From: Ascaphus truei | Lineage: Eukaryota > Chordata > Amphibia > Anura > Ascaphidae | Assembly: GCA_036426205.1 (NCBI GenBank) | Contig: CM071567.1 | Span: forward strand, 286,924,145-286,988,144 | Reading direction: 5' to 3' | Length of the DNA stretch: 64,000 nucleotides | Shown here: in pieces, positions 11,340 to 21,243 of the stretch | Numbering within the stretch: the stretch's first letter is position 1 | Layout of the letters: every line of letters begins with the position of its first letter | Made by a program: the position numbers and the translations under genes | Notes under the pieces: generated by a model | What the model saw: only the letters and a program-made list of their open reading frames with translations | The model's database searches: none | What the model was told of the DNA's origin: nothing

Positions 11340-11921
11340 CCGCCTTTGGAGCGATGCAGATGTAAGCTGAAGAGGTTATGAATTAATTCCAAGTCATGTA
11401 GTTCAGAGCTATAAAAACATGGAGAGGATGTAGCTAAAGAAACACTGCAAGTAAACCCATATGTTAACCATTAGCACTTGATTTCTGTGCACAGGGGAGC
11501 AGCTCTTGGGGAACCCTTTCCGATATCTTCCTTTGGGGTGATGCAGATGTAGGTTGAAGAGGTTCCGAATAAATTAAGCTATGCTATGCAAGTCCTATAG
11601 TCCAGAGCAATAAACATTGCAGATGTCAGGGCTAACAAAACCCAGCAAGCAATCCCAGATGTTTACCGTTAGCAAGTGTTTTCTGTGCGGAGGGGAGCAA
11701 CTCTTGGGGAATCCTTTCAGACATCCACCTTTGAGGCAATGCAGATATAGGCTGAAGAGGTTCTGAATTATTTCAGGTATGTTCTGCAAGTTCTGTAGTT
11801 CAGAGCTATAAAAACAGCAGATGGTGGGGCTGACAAAACACGGCAAGCAATCCCAGATGTTAACACTTAGCATGCTGTTTCTGTGCAGAGGTGAGCAGCT
11901 CTTGGGGAATCCTTTCAAACA
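11340..11921. repeat. Tandem repeat, about 190-bp unit, three copies
   Basis: Three head-to-tail units begin near 11343, 11530 and 11731. Each opens with a phrase like 'GATGCAGATGTAGGCTGAAG' and closes with 'GAGCAGCTCTTGGGGAA' plus 'CCTTTC'. Unit lengths are about 187-200 bp. Minus-strand open frames here are by-products of the repeat. It abuts the L1 fragment at about 11925. Confidence 0.8.
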
Positions 11922-11924
11922 AAT

Positions 11925-12836
11925 CAGAGCCTTTAAACATATTCCTTTTCCAACACCTAGTTAATCAACTGATGAAAAGTATCCTCTTCAAATGGAATAA
12001 ATTAAAACTTAAGTATCTCTGTGTCAATATAACACTTCAAACTAAAGACTTGTGCATCCTCAACTATCCAATACTACTGGAAGCCATTAAAAAGATCTGA
12101 ATAAATGTAACAAATTCATTATATCCTGGCTAGGCAGAATTAATGTGATTAAAATGAATGCTCTCCCAAGAATTCAATATATTTGCCAAGCTATCCCAAT
12201 TAAACGACACGAAACGCGTAGGAGAGCTGTACTCTCTGCTGTTTTTTAATGCAGCCTGAATAAACAAGTTCTTATTGCCACATGACCTGATTCTTGCTGC
12301 TGTGCACCCAACACAACACTTTTGGATACTCTTGGATCAAGGATGCGGTTGCACGCCTGAGGACCTGCAGGGGAATAATAGTGAGTACATTATATCTATG
12401 GAATTCCCTAGGAGAGGAGAAATGAAGACTCACTCACCTGATGAATCTAGGGATTGATGTGTCTACACTATATGACATTGGAATTTGTGAATTTCATTAC
12501 AGCTATTTATATTTACCCTGCATGGTAACCTCTATATACATACTGACTATAAAGGACCAAGCATTTGAGCTCCTACAGGAACCTATACGTGTTGCCAATT
12601 AAACATCCCCCCATTCATCAAAAATGTACAAATCTGCCTTCACAAATCTATTTGGCAACATAATCAACCTAGAGTAAAAGCTTTAACTCTCACCGGGCCA
12701 AAGACGTCAGGAGGCCTATGTATTCATGTTTAAACTATATAATGCAGCGGCAAAACTGTCCAGCATGTTTGATTGGCATGCTAGTGAAAAACATAAGATT
12801 TAGGCACATCTCAAAATAAACATACCCAAACACATA
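11925..12836 (+). pseudogene. Tx1-like L1 reverse transcriptase C-terminal fragment, interrupted
   Basis: Plus-strand reading resembles the L1/Tx1 ORF2 region after the RT: LKYLCVNIT (the YLGV.I motif), then in other frames NKFIISWLGRINVIKMN and LPRIQYI (like 'W.GRI.LIKMN.LP'). It continues after the insertion with IWQHNQPRVKALTLTGPK and GGL. The 389-bp insertion 12206-12594 splits it. Several frame changes and stops are present. Nothing of the endonuclease or RT core remains. Confidence 0.7.
12206..12594 (+). mobile_element. Short retroposon-like insertion with 10-bp TSD
   Basis: The insert is bounded by the exact direct repeat CCAATTAAAC (12196-12205 and 12595-12604) and interrupts the L1 reading. 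It begins GACACGAAACGCGTAGG, which is the 3' half (end of stem II, GAAA, stem III, cleavage site) of the hammerhead motif found elsewhere. It therefore looks like a 5'-truncated copy of a ribozyme-bearing retroelement. No coding capacity or poly-A tail is visible. The 10-bp TSD argues for target-primed reverse transcription, not a DNA transposon. Confidence 0.7.
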
Positions 12837-13090
12837 GGGGGCGATTCACTAACAGTGATAACTGATTTTAAGTACGATAAATTGCTTTTAAGACCGATAC
12901 TGCCTGCTGCGCGATTCACTGAGCAGTGATAACAGTGCTTTATCGGCCTTAAAAGGCATTTTTTCATTCCCCCCCAAAAACGTGAAAAGAGATAAGTCCA
13001 ATCAGGCAAAAACGGCAAACGTGCCGTTTTTTGCCAGTCAGCCCGATTCACTAAGCAGTGATAAGTGAATCGTACTTTAAAAGCATGCCA
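12837..13090. repeat. MITE-like repeat with ATTCACTAA motifs
   Basis: The segment starts GGGCGATTCACTAACAGTG at the end of the L1 fragment and repeats 'CGATTCACTRAGCAGTGATAA' at about 12911 and 13041. Internal inverted pieces (AAAACGGCA/TGCCGTTTTT) lie near 13008-13033. Similar ATTCAGTAAGCG..GATAAG phrases occur at 15846 and 15901, so these are related terminal or subterminal repeats. Exact ends were not found. Confidence 0.5.
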
Positions 13091-13557
13091 GATATTTGCA
13101 TCAGCTAAAGTCTGGCAAAAAGAAATGGAGCCATGAATAAAATCATTGTTTACGTTTTTTTCACAAACAATTAATGCAACAGGCCGGCGGGTGTCCCCGG
13201 GTCATCCCCACTGAAGTCCGGGGCTCAGGTGATCCCCGCGGGAGTCCAGGGGCCTTCGGGTGATCCCCGCGGGATCCAATGCATTCAAAACAATCTCAAA
13301 ATAAAACAAATAAAGAAGTAAACAGAACAAAATTACCACCAATCAATTAATCAAACCCCAAATAAAGACTAGAATAAACTATTAAAACACCAAAACAAAA
13401 CCATGAATAAATAAAATAAATATCTAAATAAACTGCATCATTCAAAGTAAAAAAACCTGAACACTACATCAATACAGTATGCAATATAAATAGCATACAA
13501 ATTTAAAAACAAAGAACCAATATATTACAAAAAACCAAACACAGAGGGAGCCCAGAG
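13091..13557. other. A-rich DNA with short GC-rich tandem motif
   Basis: Positions 13188-13275 carry repeats of a 30-bp phrase around GGTGATCCCCGCGGG. The rest, to 13557, is A-rich with many AATAAA-like words and no coding signal. Confidence 0.5.
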
Positions 13558-15060
13558 CTACTTCCAATATGACAAAACTACACAGTGAAATACCTATGTA
13601 TCGCTTGAAAAAAGGGTCATTTAGTTTAACCCTTTGGCCAAAGCATTATAAGCCAGCGAGCCACTTCAAGGCATGACCATAACATCGTAGATCCTAACAC
13701 TAACTGATTTAAAATTCTTATTTACCTGTGTAGCGGGGTACCCCCTGACTACTATTCTACCCAATGGGCTGGCAGTAAACCCTGGTACTAACAGATTGCC
13801 AGTAGTTGAAATGGGGTTTTCCCCTTCAACTTTGGTACTGCACTTGAGTGACTGCAGGGGGTGGTACATCCTGTTGTAGCTGGGACAACGGGGTGCCCGC
13901 CTTCTGGCTGTACTTAAGGGCAGGACTGGACAAAAGTTAGGAGGTTGTTCCTTCCCACTTGAGGAAGGAAGGTCACACAACTGGGAGCCTGAGACTCGGG
14001 CCTACCCATATGCTCTTCCCTACGGGGAGGAGTGAGTGTGGACCTATACCTCTGGCTCGGCTAGAGAGGTGGGGAAGAGCTAGGACAGCTGCGGGTGCCA
14101 TTTGCCTGTAGTGGCTGTCCATGGACCATCTTCAATGATAGATGACTGACTGTATCCGGCAGAAGACTGCTGAATACCTGTTACTGCAGAAGTGTAGTAA
14201 TAAACTGTTCCTGTTTGCACTATACCTCCTGCCTGGTGTGTGATCTAACTGGGGGGAGAGGAATCAGTTCTACCGTGGGAGATCATCTCCATTTCCCTGG
14301 AGCCTATGGCAGATGGAGGCGCTGCACTGCTAAGTATTATGTGGGGTATGAACCCCAGAAGCCTGTTCCTGTGTCCCGGATGACTCAGCCCTCATGTTGC
14401 CAGCAGGTATATGCATTATACACCCTGTAATGGCCCCTATTTTTGATTGGGGGGAAACACTGTTACACCTGTATAATTACTGAAAGAATGATCTGAATTG
14501 GATCTGTCACAAACAGCTGCATGAAAAGACCTGTAAATATGGAAAGTGGGGAGGGGCAAGCTTAAAACCAGGGGAGGAGGGGCCATTAACGTCCAAAACA
14601 GCTGAGACAAGCTGGACAAAGTTAATAAGCACACAGATACCCAGTAAGCTCATATAAATCCCAAAAATTACCACACAACCACATTACTCTGATATATATT
14701 ATATATATATATATATTATAATATATATTATATTAATAATATATATATATATAGATATGGTGTGTATATGGTGTCAAAAGGAGTGACTAATGAGCGTCGG
14801 CACCTGTAACTACCAAAAAAAAAAAACAAAGGGAGCCCAGAGACTAATCCATATGACAAAAATACACAGTGAAACCTACATCTCTTGAAAAAAAGGGTTA
14901 ATTCAGTTTTAACCTTTGGCCAAAGCAATATAAGCCTGCGAGCCACTTCAAGGCATGACCATAATATCGCAGTTCCTAACACTAACTGATTAAAATTCTT
15001 ATTTACTTGTATAAGTAACTACAGGAAGAATGATCTGCATTGGATCTGTAACAAACAGCT
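13558..15060. repeat. Direct duplication, one copy carrying a solo LTR
   Basis: 13558-13728 plus 14468-14530 matches 14830-15060. Shared phrases include GAGCCACTTCAAGGCATGACC, AAATTCTTATTTAC and GATCTG.ATTGGATCTGT. The first copy is interrupted by the LTR 13729-14467 and the second is uninterrupted. The gap between copies contains an AT microsatellite (14692-14752) and a poly-A run at 14815. Confidence 0.8.
13729..14467 (+). mobile_element. Solo LTR, 739 bp
   Basis: It starts TGTAGCGGGG and ends CACTGTTACA, flanked by CCTG on both sides (13725-13728, 14468-14471). The duplicated segment downstream reads TTTACTTGTATAA at the matching point, with no insert, so the empty-site structure is directly visible. 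An AATAAA signal at about 14199 marks the R region. No internal region remains. Confidence 0.9.
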
Positions 15061-15065
15061 GCATG

Positions 15066-15160
15066 TTTGCTTTGGTGACGTCATGTTAAAGGGAAAGGAT
15101 GCACAGCCATTCTGATTGCTGGCTTCACTTCCTTTACATGACATCACAAAAACAAACCCA
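15066..15160. repeat. Imperfect palindrome containing CRE-like TGACGTCA
   Basis: The arm around 15066-15098 (GTTTGC..GGTGACGTCATGTTAAAGG) is roughly the reverse complement of 15128-15160. The left arm includes the perfect palindrome TGACGTCA at 15076. It could be a foldback element or hairpin. No gene association is evident. Confidence 0.5.
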
Positions 15161-15233
15161 TGGTTTTAACAGCCAATCAGAGACGTGTGAACCATTTGCA
15201 CTCAAATGTGACATCACAGGCCTATAAAAGCCT

Positions 15234-15533
15234 ATGCAGCCTAATTTGACGGCAAGATGCCGAGGAGGGAGGACCTCCTCCTCCAATAGGATTAAAAGGG
15301 CGTGCCTGCTGAAGATGGGTGAAGGTGAAGAAGATGAAGAAGAATATACAGAAGAAGAAGAAGAAGAAGATAGAAGACCCGAAAGAGCCAAATTTGATTA
15401 CAATTTACAGATGAAGAAAAAGAAAGAAGAAAGGGACTTTGGATTTTTTCTTCCTGTGGCCGTTGCTGTTTGGGATGTGGATTGGTTTCGAGAGCTTGCG
15501 GAACCATGGGAAGCAGAGGTGGAAGACATCTAA
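15234..15533 (+). other. Acidic open frame over a GAA microsatellite
   Basis: A 99-codon plus-strand frame encodes a Glu/Asp-rich stretch from a GAA/GAT repeat (15325-15370), followed by a Lys/Glu segment and a short tail, and is followed by TCTAAAGGTAAG, which resembles a splice donor. I do not recognise it. It may be a first exon or only an open microsatellite. Confidence 0.25.
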
Positions 15534-16174
15534 AGGTAAGGAAAAAATTGAATGTATGTTATTTTTCATTTACAGGATTTTTTAATTGTATATTTTTGTG
15601 ATTGCATTTTTTTCCACACATTAATTCCAAATGTATTTATGTAGGCTCTTTAGGGCTATACATACATAAAGTAAGAAGCAATGGTGTTTTGGCAAATGCT
15701 TGCTTGTATGTATTTTAAATGTATATTGGTTCTCTGTTTTTAAATTTGTATGCTATTTATATTGTATATTGATGTAGCTTCATTTTATATTGTGGGATTA
15801 AAAATTTCCCAACCGGGCGCAAAAGCTCACTTAGGGCCTCATGCAGTAAGCGTTGATAAGGATTTTTTCGGCATTTTATTGCCAAAATTGGGTTTGAGAT
15901 TCAGTAAGCGCCGATAAGTGCTTGATTTCGCCAGTTTTCGTAGCCGATAATTTTGTTATGGCCAGTCGGCTGCCGATAAGCCTGTTTTCGCCACTGATCG
16001 CCACTTTTTTAAATTGGCTGGATTCAAGTACCAAAATCAGCTTATCGGGGCTGATCGGCACTTGTGTACAGCAAGTTAAAACATTTCTGTATAAATACAA
16101 GTTAAAAAAAACACAACAACATCTTCTTCATTTATGTACAGCACAGTTCAGCACAACAGTATGGTCTTACAGTT

Positions 16175-17534
16175 CCCGTGATTAATCCAGAAAGTCCACC
16201 ACATTGTCCGTCCATGGCCAATTCCTTGCATGGCTCAAAACGCCATTAATCCAGTCTCGAACGCCTTTCATTACAGAATCTGTAATTGGATAAAAGCGCT
16301 GCATTTCATCCAGAATGTTCTTTCTGAAATTGGCAGGAAGCCCTTTTTTACGCGATTTCTGTCTTAGTTCACTTTGAAGGCCCAGTCGCCGTACAACGAG
16401 TAGGAAACATGGTGCTTAAAAAGTAATAAGGCATACTTGTGGGGTGCACCCGCACTCATCACCCTATACTTCTCCCTAAGTGTCAGATCGCGCAGGGTGA
16501 TGTCGGGCACCGTATCGATGCGAGCGAATGTAGGTCTTCTGCGAGGGGCGATGGTAGGTTGTCTGGGAGGAAGCTTTCCTCCGGTCTTGGTCGCCGTGTT
16601 GTCTCCTGTCGTGGTCTTGACGGGGTTGTCATGTCCTCCTCAATGGCATACATGTACACTACATCTTCTGGTGGAGGGGGTGCGCTTGGTGATGGAAGGG
16701 GGTCGATGCTACCATTCATCACATCCATGTCACCCCCCTGCTCCGGCGTCGGGGAAACAGGGGCATTAACACCGAGCAAACGATGTATACCCGCTATGTC
16801 AGCCTCTATCTTCTCCATCCGTCGATCCATCCGTTGATCCATATCTAGCATCCGTTGCTCCACATTTAACATGGTCTCCAGAAGCAGATCTATCTTTGCT
16901 AGTTCCCAGGGAGATCCACACTTATCCCATTCAGCATCCGGTCTAACGAGCTGCTTCTTGTGCATGGCGTGTGGACATCTTGGTGGATGGGTGCAACGGA
17001 GGATGAGATGGGGGTTCCATGGAGAGAAGCGGCAGCGACATCGAAGAAGGGTGGAGGAGGTGACCTTTGGATTTCCGGGCGAGACGCAGAGTCGTCTAAG
17101 AGCAAAGGAGAAAGTGACCCGTGGATTTCAGAGGCGGCAGTGTCGTCGGATAGAACCGGAGAAGATGGCCTGTGGGTTTCCGGGAGGGCGGCGACAGCGT
17201 CAAGGATGAGGGGTGGAGAAGACGGGCTGAAGATTTCCGGGACAGCGGCGGCAGAGTGGTCAAAGCGTATGGGAGGTGGTGGTCTGCGGGTTCGATGGGT
17301 TGCCTGCCAATCGTTTTGCGTCGAGAGTACATCACCGTATATCTTCTTGACATAATAAGGCTGACGTCTATGAAAACCCTTAGCCTTTGGGGTCAGCAGA
17401 AGGTTTTCTTTATTGGCCTTAGCCTGTTGCTTTTGCCTTGGCGTGGAAACGGCAACCGCCTTTCGCTTTTTCTGCATGACAGGCACGGCAGAGGCGAGAG
17501 GGTTCCTGCGTCCGTAAAATCGGGGTTGCTCCAT
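16175..17534 (-). pseudogene. Accessory protein with coiled coil and BEN-like C-terminus
   Basis: Minus-strand coding signal runs from an ATG at 17534 to a TAA near 16178 through four frames. In order it has a basic N-terminus (KKRKAV, KENLLLTPKAK) and a Pro/Ser-rich stretch of repeated units of about 18 residues (for example PEIFSPSSPPLILDAVAAL). A coiled coil follows around 16880-16770 (ETMLNVEQRMLDMDQRMD, RRMEKIEADI). Last is a C-terminal module of about 110 residues (APHKYALLLFKHHVSYSLYG, DWAF.VN, then RKKGLPANFRKNILDEM, DSVMKGVRDWINGVLSH). The order KHHVSY-x-YGDWAF-x-N then RKKGLP resembles BEN domains; that family call is tentative. Shifts occur near 16950, 16530 and 16370. It is transcribed away from the transposase at 17793, suggesting a two-gene element. 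A related module is at 56913-57175. Confidence 0.5.
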
Positions 17535-17792
17535 GGAAGCAGGTGGCACAATGCAGTACAGTATCTGGACAAGGTCAAGTTCAGATAAAGATCATCGAGT
17601 GGTGGACTATGCAAAGTGTGTAACCTTTTATTCATGGCGACCAGGTACAGGTGTTGAAAGTGGGCGTACTCTAATGTGAGTCATTTCCGTATAAATACAC
17701 CATCCATTTTGTGGATACACTGCACATTGAATACACATCGACTAAACATCGAATATACATTCTTGTGTTTGTATTTCTTTGTACTCGCAGCA
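17535..17792. promoter_or_regulatory. Divergent promoter region with TATA box
   Basis: The 258 bp between the minus-strand accessory gene (ATG 17534) and the plus-strand exon 1 (ATG 17793) contain TATAAATA at 17690-17697, about 100 bp upstream of the transposase ATG. The same promoter with TATAAATA at 18396-18403 recurs in the duplicated copy. No minus-strand TATA was recognised. Confidence 0.5.
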
Positions 17793-18700
17793 ATGCCTGT
17801 TAAAAAGATTTCAAAGGAGCTCAGCATGCGAATTAAGGAGATGTACACGAGCGGACACCAAATTGCAGATATCTAGCGCTGGTTAGCTACTTCTGACTTC
17901 GTTGTGCCATCAAACTCCGTGTGCTATCATGCATACGGAAAAAACAGAGACCGCAAAAGGGCACCCAGGGTAACTAACGCGTAAGTATATTTATAAAACT
18001 TAACAAAAAAAATATATAAAACTGTACGTGCTGTACTGTTCATACAGTACAGTACATCTACAGTACAGTTCTGTATCTACTGTAATACTGTTGTTATTTC
18101 TGTTGATTTATATTACAACATAGTTTGTATATTTATATTTATAGTACAACAGTATACATTTTTTGTATATTTCTATTTATCGTACAACGGTATATATAGG
18201 GTGTATATTTATATTTATATTACAACAGTATATATGTTTTGTATATTTATATTTATAGTACAACAGTATATATATTTTGTACATTTATATTTATAGTACA
18301 ACAGTATACATTTTTGTATATTTCTATTTATCGTACAACGGTATATTTAGGGTGTATATTTATATTTATAATCACATATTTATGTGAGTCATTAACGTAT
18401 AAATACACCATCCATTTTGTGGATTCACTGCACATTGAATACACATCGACTAAACATCGAATATACATTCTTGTGTTTGTATTTCTTTCTACTCGCAGCA
18501 ATGGTTGTTTAAAAGATTTCCAAGGATCTCAGCATGCGAATTAAGGAGATGTACACGAGCGGACACCGAAATTGCTGCTATCCAACGCTGGTTAGCTACT
18601 TCTGGCCTCGTTGTGCCAGCAACCACCGTGAGCTATCATGCACACGGAAAAAACAGAGAACACAAAAGGGCACCAAGGGTCACTAACGCGTAAGTATATT
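17673..18700. repeat. Tandem duplication of promoter and exon 1, period about 709 bp
   Basis: 17673-18000 and 18382-18700 are about 90% alike by eye, beginning with GTGAGTCATT..CGTATAAATACACC and running through exon 1 and its splice donor. The intervening intron sequence consists of AT-rich minisatellite units. Confidence 0.85.
17793..17980 (+). pseudogene. Transposase exon 1, copy 1 (nonsense mutation)
   Basis: The exon encodes MPVKKISKELSMRIKEMYTS and continues into a helix-turn-helix-like stretch. It then has a TAG at 17873-17875 where copy 2 indicates CAA/CAG (Gln), and finishes KRAPRVTNA split by the donor GC|GTAAGT at 17981. It would splice in phase to exon 2 at 19203. The nonsense codon is the only defect seen in this copy. 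A 709-bp tandem duplication has placed a second promoter and exon 1 downstream. Confidence 0.7.
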
Positions 18701-19110
18701 TATAAAAGTTTGAAAAAAAATTTGCGCAAAAAATGTACTGTACATCTACAGTACTGTATCTAATATTTTTGTTTTATATTACAACAGTATATATATTTTA
18801 TATATTTATATTACAACAGTATACAGTATATATTTTGTATATTTATATTACAACAGTGTATATATTTTGTATATTTATATTTATATTACAACAGTATATA
18901 TGTTTTGTATATTTATATTACAACAGTATATATATTTTGTATATTTATATTACAACATTATACAGTATATATTTTGTATATTTATATTACAACAGTGTAT
19001 ATATTTTGTATATTTATATTACAACAGTATATATGTTTTGTATATTTATATTTATATTACAACAGTATATATATTTTGTATATTTATATTTCAACAGTTT
19101 TATATTGCTG
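18110..19110. repeat. AT-rich intronic minisatellite, about 31-bp unit
   Basis: The unit is roughly GTATATTTATATTACAACAG followed by TATATATTTT. It is repeated many times in two blocks (about 18120-18370 and 18770-19100), mostly in the expanded first intron of the transposase gene. Open frames rich in Tyr, Ile and Phe here are artefacts. Confidence 0.85.
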
Positions 19111-20270
19111 CATACTGTATTAATAGAACAATATATTGTATCCTCTTGATCTACTGTCTCTAATTTTTTTTATTTACCGGAATGTTTTTCTTTACATTGT
19201 AGGGAGACAACTCTTCTGGTGGAAAAAATAAGTGAGGAGAATGATGAGAGGAGTGCATTAAGGGTCAAATACACTCTGCAGGAAAATCACAATCTTGCTG
19301 TATCCGAGACCAGCATAAAGAAGATGAGACGAAGCATTGGATGGAAATATGGATGTGTGAGGTTAGTACTGGACAATAAAGGAGGTAAAAGTGTTGTTTA
19401 GGAAACTGTACTGTACCGCTAAAATTATTTATTCCTTGTCATTACAGAGCGTACCCCATGATAAGGGACGCAAACAAAATCAAAAGAGTGGCCCAGGCAT
19501 GGATCGACAGTGGGGAAACTTTCCAGGATTGCATCTTCACTGACGAGTCTACTGTGTCGCTGGAGAGATTTGCAAGCTTTGCATTCCACAAAAAAGGTTG
19601 CATATCTTTGAAGCCGCGGCCAAAACACCCCATGAAGCTGCATGTGTGTGGTGCCATCTCTAGGCGTGGACCAGGATGCATTGTCATCTTTGAAGGTAAA
19701 ATATAGGAAATATAATGTAGCCTTATGCACTGTACTTTACTAGTGTAGCCTTACTGTAAGCACTGTACTGTACTATTGTGCAGTTTTTGGAGCACTTTTC
19801 TTTTCTTGCTATAGGAATCATGAATAAAGCTTTCTTCCAAGACAACATTGTCACCGAGTTCCCGAATGGTCACCGCTTCTACCAGGACAACGATCCGAAG
19901 CACACCACGTCAACAGCGCATATCCTTGAGCGCGGTATCAACTGGGTAAAGACGCCAGCGGAGTAAGTGCGGTAACCGTGTCTCATTCGTTTCCCACAGT
20001 TTTCACTGTGTACTGTATCTCTTAAACTAATTGTCCTTTTTTTCCAATGACAGATTGCCAGACTTCAATCCGATCGAAATGGTCTGGCATCAGCTGAAGG
20101 ACCATATCCGGAAAGTGGCGAAACCCTCCAAAAAGGACGAGTTGTTGAAAGGCATAATGAGTTTTTGGAACGATGTACTCACCGTGGATCGCTGCAATAA
20201 ATATATAGACCATATTGCCACTGTGTTGCCCATTGTCATCGCGCGTAATGGGCAAGCCTCAGGAAAGTAG
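18501..20270 (+). pseudogene. Tc1/mariner-type transposase with four introns
   Basis: Five exons with GT-AG introns in matching phase: 18501-18689, 19203-19361, 19448-19695, 19815-19962 and 20054-20270 (TAG). The deduced protein is about 320 residues, near the Tc1 norm. Exon 1 carries the DNA-binding region. Exon 3 has the first catalytic Asp in CIFTDESTVS. Exon 4 has [11 protein letters not shown] with the second Asp. Exon 5 has PDFNPIE with the Glu, 32 residues after the second Asp, slightly shorter than the DD34E of classic Tc1. Exons 2-5 are free of stops and shifts. This copy of exon 1 has TAA at codon 4 and a one-base insertion near 18568. Introns are rare in Tc1/mariner. A domesticated gene is possible, but both exon 1 copies are broken. 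Confidence 0.8.
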
Positions 20271-20720
20271 TTCTGTGCTGTAGTATTGTAAGTACAGTAT
20301 GATACAGGTAAGTATTGCACAGATTTTTTCTTTCCCAATAGTCAGAGTATACAGTAGTTACAGTTTTTTCTTTACAGAGAGAGCAGCACCAGCCATCAGG
20401 TTACAGTACATAGTATTTAACAGTAGTCAGAGTATACAGTAGTTCCAATATAGACTAGTTTGACAGTACTACAGTAACTGCCTACTAACTGCTCAAATTT
20501 TTTCTTTCCAGAGAAAGCAGCACCAGCCATCTACAGTAGTACTACACATCACACAATGCCATAATACAGTACGCACATACTGTAACTGCACTAATTTTTT
20601 TGTTTTCTTGTCGTTTCAGGAAAAAAGAGCGGCCTGGGGGGAGGTGGGGTTTTGTGTCCAGTCTAATCTGTTTACACAGTAAAATGTACATTATATAAAC
20701 TGCTGTAATGATGTACACAA
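20271..20720. repeat. Repeated splice-acceptor-like units downstream of the transposase
   Basis: A phrase TTTTTTCTTT(A/C)CAGAGA followed by AAGCAGCACCAGCCATC occurs at about 20364 and again at about 20497. A further pyrimidine tract with TTTCAG lies at about 20600. CAGTAGTCAGAGTATACAGT is repeated at 20339 and 20423. Each looks like an intron 3' end plus a few exon bases. No long coding frame follows. Confidence 0.45.
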
Positions 20721-20791
20721 AACCTCTCCTCTCTCAATGAACTACTGTACTGTACACAGAATGAGGAACAAGATAAAGACGGAAAAAACTA

Positions 20792-20796
<5 letters not shown>

Positions 20797-20845
<49 letters not shown>
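20797..20845. repeat. TA microsatellite
   Basis: An uninterrupted (TA)n run of about 45 bp. Confidence 0.95.
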
Positions 20846-20848
<3 letters not shown>

Positions 20849-21243
20849 CATTACAGTATATATTATTAAATAATATTCTTATAAATGTGCATTATTCATG
20901 TTTCTCCATGTTTTACAAATGTTTTCTAAATGTTTATCCAATTTCAGCTACCAAAAGATCTTAATAAAGACTGCATTATGTATTATTCATGATTATTTTT
21001 ATATTTGTATTTTTTGGTTCCTGATAAAATAAAATAAATATTTATTCACATTCCTGCTAGTCATAATCATTTACAACAACCACAACCCCCCCCCCCCACC
21101 CCTACAGTACACCAATGAATCAGTTAATGATTTTTTTAACTCTCAATTCTCACAATGCTGTGCAAATCGGATTTACATTTCAAAATCGAGAAGGGATTTT
21201 CCAAAGCGTTATCGTAAACAAAGCCTCAAAGGGTTGGGGGGGG

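Noticed and set aside
12437..12466. CCTGATGAATC resembling a hammerhead core
   Set aside because: No GAAA at a suitable distance and no complementary flanks, so it is a chance match.
16437..17588. Plus-strand frames of 110-138 codons
   Set aside because: They are antisense shadows of the minus-strand accessory gene, which has the coherent coiled-coil and BEN-like signal.
18239..19163. Tyr/Ile/Phe-rich frames that look like membrane proteins
   Set aside because: They come from the 31-bp AT-rich minisatellite in the transposase intron.
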